Source of the DNA: Azoarcus sp.
GTDB taxonomy: Bacteria; Pseudomonadota; Gammaproteobacteria; Burkholderiales; Rhodocyclaceae
Assembly: GCA_030656215.1 (NCBI GenBank)
Contig: JAUSOD010000091.1
Location: forward strand, 1 to 64,000
Direction: 5' to 3'
Length of the DNA stretch: 64,000 bases
In this document: positions 1 to 8,492 of the stretch, one piece after another
Layout: every line of letters starts with the position of its first letter
Position numbering within the stretch: the stretch's first letter is position 1
Program-made: the position numbers and the translations under genes
Notes under the pieces: model-generated
What the model was told of the DNA's origin: nothing
The model's database searches: none
The model's input: only the letters and a program-made list of their open reading frames with translations

Positions 1-2
1 AG

Positions 3-1454
3 ATGGGAGAAGCTGATGCACTGAAACTGCTCCATGAACTGCAGGTGCATCAAGTCGAACTCAGGCTGCAGAACGAGGAACTGCGCCAGACTCAGGCACA
101 ACTGGAAGCATCGCGGGCGCTCTATTTTGAGCTCTACGAACTCGCGCCGGTCGCTTACTGCACGCTCGGCGACGAGGGCATGATCATTCATGCCAACCTC
201 GTCGCGACCACCTTGCTCGGCACGCCACCGGGAGGGCTGCTTGATCAGCCGATCCGTCGCTTTATCCGCGGCAACGAGCATCACACGTTCGCGCACCACA
301 TCGAGCAGCTTGGTGAACCCGGAGATCCGCAGAGCTGCGAACTGCAGATGACAAAACAGGACGGCGCAATATTCTGGGCGCGCTTACGCTCAGTCAGCAC
401 GAGGAGTGCCGACGGAATCCGCTCCTACCTGATTGCATTTGCCGACATCACCGAGAGTAAGCGCGCAGACGACGCCTTACGTGAGCAGAAGGAGTTTTTT
501 CATCTGATCGCGGACAACCTGTCCGACTTCATCGCGGTACTCGACCTGGAAGGGCGCCGAATCTACAACAGTCCTTCATATCAGCAGTTTTTCGGCGCTG
601 CTGAAGACTTGCGCAATACGGATTCCTTCGCCGATGTTCACCCCGACGACCGCGAGCGGGTCCGACAGGTTTTCCAGGATACTGTTCGAACGAGCCAGGG
701 ATACCAGATCGAATATCGCTTCATCATGGCCGACGGCAACATCCGCAACATGGAATCACGGGCAAGCGTCATCAAGGACAAGGACGGTCAGGTGGCGCGT
801 GTTGTCGTTGTCTCGGTCGACATTACCGAACGCAAGCACCTTCAGGAACAGGTGCGGCAGATGGCGTTCCATGATGTCCTTACCGGACTCCCCAACCGCC
901 GTTTATTCAGTGACCGCTTGAACCAGGCCCTGGCGGCAGGAACGCGCCTTGCCTGTCATGGCGCACTGATGTTCCTCGATCTGGACAACTTCAAACCACT
1001 CAACGACACCCATGGTCACGACGTCGGCGATTTGCTGCTGGTCGAGGCAGCCAACCGTCTGAAGCGTTGTGTTCGCGAAATGGACACTGTGGCGCGCTTT
1101 GGCGGAGATGAGTTTGTGGTGATGCTCAGCCAACTCGAGATGAATGAGGCTGACTCCACTGCCCAAGCCCGGACCGTCGCCGAAAAATTGTGTGCGACCT
1201 TGTCTGAACCCTACCTGCTCAAGGTCAACCTTGCCTGGAACGCCGAATCCACCGTCGAGCATCGGTGCACGGTGAGCATCGGTGTCGCGCTGTTCAACGA
1301 CCATCAAGAGAGCCCGAGCGGCATCTTGAGGTGTGCTGACCTGGCGATGTATCGAGCCAAGCAGGCAGGCGGCAATCAGGTGCGATTTTGCGATAACTCG
1401 GACCGCGTAACGATAGAGAACATCTTCTCCGAAGTCAGGCACCTTCCCCGGTAA
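3..1454 (+). CDS. PAS/PAC sensor diguanylate cyclase (GGDEF); possibly 5'-truncated by the window edge
   Basis: Two PAS-like segments, DITESK/DITERK PAC ends, RFGGDEFVVML active site with REMD I-site five residues upstream; paralog at 35827-37317 has a longer N-terminus. Confidence 0.9.
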   Translation: MGEADALKLLHELQVHQVELRLQNEELRQTQAQLEASRALYFELYELAPVAYCTLGDEGMIIHANLVATTLLGTPPGGLLDQPIRRFIRGNEHHTFAHHIEQLGEPGDPQSCELQMTKQDGAIFWARLRSVSTRSADGIRSYLIAFADITESKRADDALREQKEFFHLIADNLSDFIAVLDLEGRRIYNSPSYQQFFGAAEDLRNTDSFADVHPDDRERVRQVFQDTVRTSQGYQIEYRFIMADGNIRNMESRASVIKDKDGQVARVVVVSVDITERKHLQEQVRQMAFHDVLTGLPNRRLFSDRLNQALAAGTRLACHGALMFLDLDNFKPLNDTHGHDVGDLLLVEAANRLKRCVREMDTVARFGGDEFVVMLSQLEMNEADSTAQARTVAEKLCATLSEPYLLKVNLAWNAESTVEHRCTVSIGVALFNDHQESPSGILRCADLAMYRAKQAGGNQVRFCDNSDRVTIENIFSEVRHLPR

Positions 1455-1580
1455 AGCAAGGCCGAGCCCGTCACAAGGAATGACCGGCCTCTGCATGGCT
1501 TGACCCGACGGCATCGATGCCCTTCCATCGACAGCCAGGTTCACATCCTTTGTGTATCCGCGGACGATGCGGACGTGACT

Positions 1581-2546
1581 TCATCGCAGCACCGAACGCA
1601 TGCTGCCAGCCGCCTCCTCCAGCAACCAGGACCGAAATGCCGCCACCGCCGGACGGTCGGCGATCGCTTCGGGCATGACGATATAGTAGGCAAAGCTGCG
1701 CACGATGGCGATGTCGAAGGGGGCCACCAGACGCCCCGCCGCGATCTCGCCCGCCACCAGCGGGCGCGATAGCAGGGCCACGCCGAGACCGTCCAGCGCG
1801 GCGGCGATGGCGAGGCCCGAGTCGGTGAAATGAGGGCCAGCGCTCGCATCCACACCGCTCACCCCGGCCACGCTCAGCCACTCGTCCCAACTCGGGCGCT
1901 CCTTCTGGTCCTGGATCGTGTCGTCGTGGATCAAGGTGTGATATGCAAGGTCGGCGGGCGTGCGCAGCGGTAGTTTGGCGCGCAATAGCCGGGGGCTGCA
2001 CACTGCGGTGTAGTCGGGCACGAACATCTGTTCGACGCGAAAGCCGGGATAGCGCCCGGTTCCATAGCGAATCCAGATCTCCGGCTGATCCCGGCGCGTG
2101 GCGCGTGCGTCCGCCATCGGGCCCGCGGGCAGGTCGCTGCCGTCGATCATCTTCACCGAACCGGCAAGATGCAGTTCCACCTCGGGATGACTGCGGGTAA
2201 ATGCCTGCAGCCGCGGCACCAGCCAGCGCGATGCAAACGAGGGCGGCGCCAGCACCACCAGCCGCGCCCCGGGCACCAGCCCGCGGACGCAGGCCACCGC
2301 CTCGGCGAAGCAATCCATGCCCTCGCGCAGTTTGGGCAGCATCGCCGCGCCTTCGGCGGTGAGCTCCAGCGCTCGCGTCAGGCGCAGAAACAGCGCAACG
2401 CCAAGGTGCTCCTCGAGGCCGCGGATCTGATGGCTGATCGCAGTCGGGGTAACCGACAGCTCCTCCGCCGCACGCTTGAAGCTCAGGTGGCGTGCGGCGG
2501 CCTCGAACGCACGAAGCGCATTGAGCGGAGGCAATCTGTCAGCCAT
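1581..2546 (-). CDS. LysR-family transcriptional regulator (GcvA-like)
   Basis: N-terminal HTH MADRLPPLNALRAFEAAARHLSFKRAAEELSVTPTAISHQIRGLEEHLGVALFLR. Confidence 0.92.
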   Translation of the reverse strand: MADRLPPLNALRAFEAAARHLSFKRAAEELSVTPTAISHQIRGLEEHLGVALFLRLTRALELTAEGAAMLPKLREGMDCFAEAVACVRGLVPGARLVVLAPPSFASRWLVPRLQAFTRSHPEVELHLAGSVKMIDGSDLPAGPMADARATRRDQPEIWIRYGTGRYPGFRVEQMFVPDYTAVCSPRLLRAKLPLRTPADLAYHTLIHDDTIQDQKERPSWDEWLSVAGVSGVDASAGPHFTDSGLAIAAALDGLGVALLSRPLVAGEIAAGRLVAPFDIAIVRSFAYYIVMPEAIADRPAVAAFRSWLLEEAAGSMRSVLR

Positions 2547-2660
2547 ATGCGTGAGTTTTTCTAATCCATCGAGTGATTAATCATCGTTTGTTGCGTCGCA
2601 ACATTGAAATTACATTAACACCGAACCCACACGATGGGAACAACACCAAGGAGCATCAAG

Positions 2661-2852
2661 ATGGAACAGAACCGTGATCAGATCGAGGCCCTTATCGAGG
2701 AAGCCCGTCACCGTCGCAGTGTAGACGCCGGAAAGCACCTTGTGGCTGGCCTGCAGCTTGGCCTTAAAAACACGCTGCGCTGGATCAATATCCTGTCGCA
2801 AAGCGCGCGTGAAGCAATCCACGCGAGCCACAAGCAGAGCATACACAACTGA
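2661..2852 (+). CDS. Small hypothetical protein (63 aa), first of a tandem paralogous pair
   Basis: MEQNRDQIEALIEEARHRRSVDAGKHL...; AAGGAG upstream of ATG 2661; in-frame ATG also at 2634. Confidence 0.6.
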   Translation: MEQNRDQIEALIEEARHRRSVDAGKHLVAGLQLGLKNTLRWINILSQSAREAIHASHKQSIHN

Positions 2853-2901
2853 TTGACCCCGCCACGCCCACACAATGGGCACGGCGCACGGGAGTACCGA
2901 A

Positions 2902-3066
2902 ATGATTGACGCCTACAAGATCGACGCACTGGTTCGCGAAGCGCACCAACTGCGTTCCCGCGCCTTCGCCGACGCGCTCTCCACCGCCTGGAACGGCGCA
3001 AAGCGCATTGCCGCCCGCCTTGCACGCCGCACCCAGCCGCAGCAGCGCCTGACGGGCCAGCGCTGA
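2902..3066 (+). CDS. Small hypothetical protein (54 aa), second of a tandem paralogous pair
   Basis: MIDAYKIDALVREAHQLRSRAFADALSTAW...; GGGAG upstream of ATG 2902; shares I-x-A-L-x-x-E-A-x-x-x-R-S pattern and leader with preceding ORF. Confidence 0.6.
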   Translation: MIDAYKIDALVREAHQLRSRAFADALSTAWNGAKRIAARLARRTQPQQRLTGQR

Positions 3067-3097
3067 TCACACCGGCAGCATCACGGCGCGCTGCGCC

Positions 3098-4225
3098 TTA
3101 AAGCACCTGATCGAGCGCCTTCTCCAGACTGGCCACGGTGCGCTCGACGTTGTGCAGCTTGTCGAGCCCGAACAGGCCCACGCGGAAGGTCTTGAAGTCG
3201 GCCGGTTCGTCGCACTGCAGGGGAACGCCGGCGGCGGTCTGCAGGCCGGCGGCGATGAACTTGCTCCCGCTGCGGATGCCGTCGTCGTCGGTGTAGCTCA
3301 CCACCACGCCGGGCGCCTTGAAACCTTCTGCGGCCACACTGCGGATGCCGCGACGCTCGAACAGCTCACGCACCCGGGTTCCAAGCTCCTGCTGCTCGGC
3401 GCGGACCTTGTCGAAGCCATAGGCCTCGGTCTCGATCATCACTTCGCGCAGACGCGTGAGCCCGTCGGTGGGCATGGTGGCGTGATAGGCATGAGCGCCG
3501 CCCTCATAGGTCTCCATGATCTGCAGCCACTTCTTCAGGTCGCAGGCAAAGCTCGTGCTGGCGGTGGTGTCGATGCGATCGCGCGCGAGCGGGCTGAACA
3601 TCACCATCGCGCAGCAGGGCGAGGCCGTCCAGCCTTTTTGCGGCGCGCTGATCAGGATGTCGACGCCGGTGGCGGCCATATCCACCCACATCGCGCCCGA
3701 CGCGATGCAGTCGAGCACGAACAGCCCGCCCACCGCATGCACTGCTTCGGTCACGGCGCGGATATAGTCGTCGGGCAGGATCATGCCGGACGAGGTTTCG
3801 ACGTGGGGCGCGAACACCACGTCCGGCCGGTGATGGTGGATCGCGGCGACCACGTCCTCGATCGGTGCCGGCGCAAAGGGCGCCTGCGGCCCGGCGGCCA
3901 CCGGGCGTGCCTTCAGCACCACTGATTCGGCCGGAATCAGACCCATCTCGAAAATCTGCGTCCAGCGGTAACTGAACCATCCATTGCGGATCACCAGGGT
4001 GCGTTTGCCGGTCGCGAACTGGCGCGCCACCGCTTCCATGCCGAAAGTTCCGCTACCGGGCACGATGGCCACCGAGTGCGCGTGGTACACCCGCTTCAGC
4101 ACCGCCGAGATGTCGCGCATCACACCCTGGAAGGCTTGTGACATATGATTCAGCGCGCGATCGGTGTAGACCACCGAATATTCAAGCAAGCCATCGGGAT
4201 CGACGTTGGGCAACAGTGCGGGCAT
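3098..4225 (-). CDS. Class V PLP-dependent aminotransferase (alanine/serine-glyoxylate aminotransferase type)
   Basis: PLP-Lys context SAPQKGWTASPCC, GSGTFGMEAVARQF; start at ATG 4225 preceded by GGAGAGG. Confidence 0.85.
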   Translation of the reverse strand: MPALLPNVDPDGLLEYSVVYTDRALNHMSQAFQGVMRDISAVLKRVYHAHSVAIVPGSGTFGMEAVARQFATGKRTLVIRNGWFSYRWTQIFEMGLIPAESVVLKARPVAAGPQAPFAPAPIEDVVAAIHHHRPDVVFAPHVETSSGMILPDDYIRAVTEAVHAVGGLFVLDCIASGAMWVDMAATGVDILISAPQKGWTASPCCAMVMFSPLARDRIDTTASTSFACDLKKWLQIMETYEGGAHAYHATMPTDGLTRLREVMIETEAYGFDKVRAEQQELGTRVRELFERRGIRSVAAEGFKAPGVVVSYTDDDGIRSGSKFIAAGLQTAAGVPLQCDEPADFKTFRVGLFGLDKLHNVERTVASLEKALDQVL

Positions 4226-4437
4226 GATCCTCTCCTCCTGATTTGTGCGAGTGCCCCGGCACACCCTGCGCAGAACAGGTCGGGGCCGACGAACTCACGT
4301 GTATTAGGCCTGCGATTGTAGCGGCTCCAGACGGCCCGGGGTGCCATGTGGCATGAATCTGTACACCGTTTCGCATCCGCCGGAACTCGCCATCTCGGCA
4401 AATGATCTACTGACTTCAACTACCTGGCGTCTTCATC

Positions 4438-5673
4438 ATGAATGCAAAATTGGTCCGGATGGTGCTGGCGACATGCGCCGCGATTGGCACTGCCCCGGCG
4501 GCGCTTGCCCTTGAACCGGCGGACACCGCCGCCAACTCGCCCGCCAGTCCGCCCGCCTGTATCGCACCTGCCGCATGGGCGGTACCGGATGCGACGCCAC
4601 CGCGCAGCGCACGCGGGCCAGCCATCCTGTCCGCCATGGCCAGTCGCGACGTGGTCCTGCTGGGCGAACAGCACGACGATGCCGATCATCACCGCTGGCA
4701 GCTCCAGACCCTGGCGGCGCTGCATGCGCAACGGCCGGACATGGTGATCGGTTTCGAGATGTTCCCGCGCCGCCTGCAGGCGGTGCTCGACCGCTGGGTG
4801 GCAGGCGAACTGAGCGAAGCCCGATTTCTTGAGCAGGCCGAATGGGACAAAGTGTGGACCATGCCTGCCGAGCTGTATCTGCCGCTGTTCCAGTTTGCCC
4901 GCCTGAACCGGATTCCGATGGTGGCGCTCAATATAGAGCAGACGCTGATCCGGACCATATCCAGTAACGGATGGGCCGCGGTTCCGACCCTCCAGCGCGA
5001 AGGGGTGGGCGACGCAGCCAAGCCATCGGCCGCCTACCTCGACTTTCTGTATGGCATTCATCGCGAGCACGCCGACATGCGCGGTCACAAGCCCGCGCAA
5101 GTGCGCCGGACGGACGCGGCCTTCCGCAACTTCGTCGACGCCCAGCTGGCATGGGACCGGGCGATGGCGGAAGCGCTTGCGCGCCCGCTCGCCACGCCAC
5201 TTCGCGAAGGGGCGGCCAAGCCACTCGTGGTCGGCATCATGGGAAGCGGGCATCTCCGTTTCGGCCACGGCGTACCGCACCAGCTGCGCGATCTCGGGGT
5301 CCACAATCTGGGCACGCTGTTGCCGGTATCGGCCGCTGCGCCGTGCGCCGACATCCCCGAGGGACTGGCCGATGCCGTGTTCGCCGTCCCCGCCCTGCCC
5401 GCAACACCTCCGCCACCGCCGCGCCTGGGCATCGGACTCGACGCCCACCGTGACGGCGTTCGCGTGGCCGAGGTGACGAGCGGCAGCCTGGCCGATACCA
5501 GCGGCTTGCGCACCGAGGACATCATCATCGAAGTGGCCGGAGCGCCGGCGCAGAAAGTGGCGGCGCTGATGGCCTCAATCCGCGCCCAGCCGGCCGGCAC
5601 CTGGTTGCCGCTCAAGGTGAGGCGCGGCAGCGAGACGCTGGATCTGGTGGTCAAGTTTCCGGTGAAGTCATGA
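4438..5673 (+). CDS. ChaN-family iron-regulated lipoprotein-like protein with C-terminal PDZ domain
   Basis: LLGEQHDDADHHRWQLQ...VIGFEMFPR (ChaN fold); C-terminal GIGLDAHRDGVRVAEVTSGSLADTSGLRTEDIIIEVAG (PDZ). Confidence 0.82.
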   Translation: MNAKLVRMVLATCAAIGTAPAALALEPADTAANSPASPPACIAPAAWAVPDATPPRSARGPAILSAMASRDVVLLGEQHDDADHHRWQLQTLAALHAQRPDMVIGFEMFPRRLQAVLDRWVAGELSEARFLEQAEWDKVWTMPAELYLPLFQFARLNRIPMVALNIEQTLIRTISSNGWAAVPTLQREGVGDAAKPSAAYLDFLYGIHREHADMRGHKPAQVRRTDAAFRNFVDAQLAWDRAMAEALARPLATPLREGAAKPLVVGIMGSGHLRFGHGVPHQLRDLGVHNLGTLLPVSAAAPCADIPEGLADAVFAVPALPATPPPPPRLGIGLDAHRDGVRVAEVTSGSLADTSGLRTEDIIIEVAGAPAQKVAALMASIRAQPAGTWLPLKVRRGSETLDLVVKFPVKS

Positions 5674-7787
5674 TCGCCCGGAGCCTGTCCGGCTGCAGCA
5701 GTCGTCATCCAAAAGGTAGTCCTCCTTCTATCGGCAGCAGGCTCGCCGCACTGGCACGGGTACTGCTGATGTCCTGCGCCGTGGTCGCGGTGTCGGCGCA
5801 GGCAAGGCCACTGCCGTCGATCGAGATCGAGGTAGAGCTTGACCCCGCCACGCACAAGTTCAGTGCAGTGGCGGAGGTTCGGCCGGAGACGACGGATTTC
5901 CGTTTCGTGCTGCACGAGTCGCTCACCATCACCGCAGCAAGCTCCAACCGCCGCCCGCTGCGGGTGATGCCTGCAGGGCGTGACGGTGCCTTGCGCAACT
6001 GGCGGGTGAGCCTGCCTGCAGCCGGATCGCTGCGCCTGAGCTACAGTGGCACCCTGCCCGCACTGGACCGCGCGCTCGACCATCGCGACGTACTGCGCAG
6101 GCTGATGCCGATGACCGCAAGCGAAGGCAGCTTTCTGCCCTCGGGCGGCGGCTGGTATCCGCAGCCGGGCGCCCTGTTCACCTATCAGCTGTCGCTGTCG
6201 GTGCCCGCTTCGCAGCGCGCCCTGGTGGCCGGACGGCTGGCATCGGAGTCGCTGCCCGACACCCCCACCGGGCGCTATCAGGCGAGCTTCGAGTTCGCTG
6301 ACCCGGCCGATGGCATCGACCTGATGGCCGGTCCGTGGGAGGTGCGCGAAAAACTCGCACCACGCGCGGAAGGCCCGCCGCTGCGGCTACGCACTTATTT
6401 CCCGGCCGAGCTCGACGCCATCGACGGCCTCGCCGCGGCCTATCTCGACGACAGCCGGCGCCATATCGAGCGCTACGCTAAGGCGATCGGTCCCTACCCC
6501 TTCGACGGGTTTTCGGTCGTAGCCAGCCCGCTGCCCACCGGCTTCGGCATGCCCACGCTGACCTACATCGGTGCCGAGGTGCTGAAGCTGCCCTTCATCC
6601 GCGCCACCTCACTCGGGCATGAGGTCTTGCACAACTGGTGGGGCAACGGCGTGTTCGTCGACTACGCCAGCGGCAACTGGGCCGAGGGCCTGACCACCTT
6701 CATGGCCGACTACGCCTACAAGGAGGACGAATCGGCTGCCGCGGCGGGCGCGATGCGCCTGGGCTGGCTGCGCGACTTCGCCGCGGTGCCGGCGGCGGAC
6801 CAGCAGCCCCTGGCGGCCTTTCGCTCGCGCACCCACGGCGCGGCGGCGGCAGTGGGTTATGGCAAGTCGGCGATGCTGTTCGTGATGCTGCGCGAGCAGA
6901 TCGGTGCCGACACCTTCGACCGCGGCATCCGCGCCTTCTGGGCCCGTCACCGCTTCGGCGTAGCGGGCTGGTCCGATCTGCGCAGCGCGTTCGAGGCTGA
7001 GTCGGGTCAGGACCTGGCGGCCTTCTTCGATCAGTGGCTGACCCGCCGCGGCGGCCCCGCACCACGCATCGAACGGGCCCGGACGCAAGCACGCGCGGGC
7101 GGCACACAACTCATCGTGGACCTGGCCCAGGGCTCACCACCCTATGCGCTGAAGATTCCGCTGGAACTGGTCTACGCCGGGCGGCGCGAACGCATCGACG
7201 TCGAATTTCGCGACGGCCGCCGGCAGCTCACGCTTGACGTCGACACCGCGCCCGCCAGCGTACGCCTCGACCCCGAACTGCGGCTGTGGCGCGTGCTCGC
7301 ACCGGATCAGCTGCCACCCATCCTGCGTCAGTGGATCACGGCAGCCACCCCCCGTCTGGCGATCGCACAAGCACCCGGCCCAAGCGCAGCGGCAGACGAG
7401 ATCGCCGCCGCGGCACCGGCCCTGGTGCAACGCTTATTCGAACGCGCCGCAAAAGCGGGCAGCCTCGAAGAACTGGATCGGGGGTCCGGCCCGATGCTGC
7501 TCATCGGCAGCCATGCGGCGGTAGACGCAGCGCTCGCCGGTGCCGGCCTGCCACCGCGCCCGGCAAGCCTCGGAGTACGTGGCAGTGCCCAGGTGTGGAC
7601 GGTGATCCGCGCTCACGGCGCACCGCTTGCCGTGGTGTCCGCACGCGACGCCGGCGCACTGCAGGCCTTGTCGCGTCCGCTGCCGCATTACGGCGCGCAG
7701 AGCTGGCTGGTGTTCGAAGACAGCCGGGCGCTCGAGCGCGGTGTGTGGGAGGTAAGGGACGACGGCGTTACGGTGCGCCAGGATTGA
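5670..7787 (+). CDS. M1-like membrane/periplasmic metallopeptidase
   Basis: Zinc motif GHEVLHNWWGN followed by WAEGLTTFMADY; overlaps preceding stop by 4 nt. Confidence 0.82.
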   Translation: MIARSLSGCSSRHPKGSPPSIGSRLAALARVLLMSCAVVAVSAQARPLPSIEIEVELDPATHKFSAVAEVRPETTDFRFVLHESLTITAASSNRRPLRVMPAGRDGALRNWRVSLPAAGSLRLSYSGTLPALDRALDHRDVLRRLMPMTASEGSFLPSGGGWYPQPGALFTYQLSLSVPASQRALVAGRLASESLPDTPTGRYQASFEFADPADGIDLMAGPWEVREKLAPRAEGPPLRLRTYFPAELDAIDGLAAAYLDDSRRHIERYAKAIGPYPFDGFSVVASPLPTGFGMPTLTYIGAEVLKLPFIRATSLGHEVLHNWWGNGVFVDYASGNWAEGLTTFMADYAYKEDESAAAAGAMRLGWLRDFAAVPAADQQPLAAFRSRTHGAAAAVGYGKSAMLFVMLREQIGADTFDRGIRAFWARHRFGVAGWSDLRSAFEAESGQDLAAFFDQWLTRRGGPAPRIERARTQARAGGTQLIVDLAQGSPPYALKIPLELVYAGRRERIDVEFRDGRRQLTLDVDTAPASVRLDPELRLWRVLAPDQLPPILRQWITAATPRLAIAQAPGPSAAADEIAAAAPALVQRLFERAAKAGSLEELDRGSGPMLLIGSHAAVDAALAGAGLPPRPASLGVRGSAQVWTVIRAHGAPLAVVSARDAGALQALSRPLPHYGAQSWLVFEDSRALERGVWEVRDDGVTVRQD

Positions 7788-7860
7788 TCGACCGCTGAAT
7801 TGCAGTTCGCCGCCCCGCTGGAATTGACGCGCGGGCGGCAGTATCCGGGGCCAGTGACAT

Positions 7861-8058
7861 CTATTTCAAGGGCTTTTCTTCGGTGGGTACCGGAGCAGCC
7901 TCATCCGGGATCTTAGGGATGTCCGACACATGATTTTCCATAGGCGTCTTCTTTCCCGGCTGCGGTGTCTTCTCGGCGCCTGGCGCAACCTCATCGCCGT
8001 GGTGCTTCTTTTCTTGCGCAACCTTCTTGTCGTGGGCAATGTTGCGTGGGTCAGTCAT
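7861..8058 (-). CDS. Small Lys/Glu/Pro-rich hypothetical protein (65 aa)
   Basis: MTDPRNIAHDKKVAQEKKHHGDEVAPGAEK...; GAGGAAAA RBS upstream. Confidence 0.55.
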   Translation of the reverse strand: MTDPRNIAHDKKVAQEKKHHGDEVAPGAEKTPQPGKKTPMENHVSDIPKIPDEAAPVPTEEKPLK

Positions 8059-8492
8059 GGAGTTTTCCTCAGAAATATGTATATAGGATCACCGCCCGAA
8101 GGCCGCTCCCTAGCTTGGCAAATCGTTCACTCGGCGCGGACGCCAAACGCGGATGAGGGCAAATTGCGAACTGCACCAGCCCCTGAATCTACGCTACGGA
8201 TTCAGACGTGCGCCGTCTGTGGGCTGCCGTACACATACGGATAAGATGCTGAACGGCTCGCAGACTCTTTGTGCGCTTGTTGATCAATGGTTCTTCGGAT
8301 GCGCCTTGTCGTAGATCGGATCGGGCTTGGCTTTGTGGTGTATCTGATCTTTGACGCCTTCGTCGCGGCTGTGCATGCTGTTGTCGCCGCCAACACCCGG
8401 ATCCTCGTACTGCTGGAGAAGCACGGCTTTTCACCGGAAAAGCGGCGATAATAGTGGCCAATTCGTTTTGAACGCTATTTCAGGATTCCCGC

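Noticed and set aside
903-1544. Long antisense ORFs opposite the GGDEF gene, and similar antisense ORFs throughout the track
   Set aside because: High-GC shadow ORFs: no recognisable domains, low-complexity Arg/His/Gly/Pro-rich products, fully opposite well-supported genes.
5085-6083. 332-aa minus-strand ORF across the ChaN/M1 junction
   Set aside because: Entirely antisense to two strongly supported coding regions; no family motifs.
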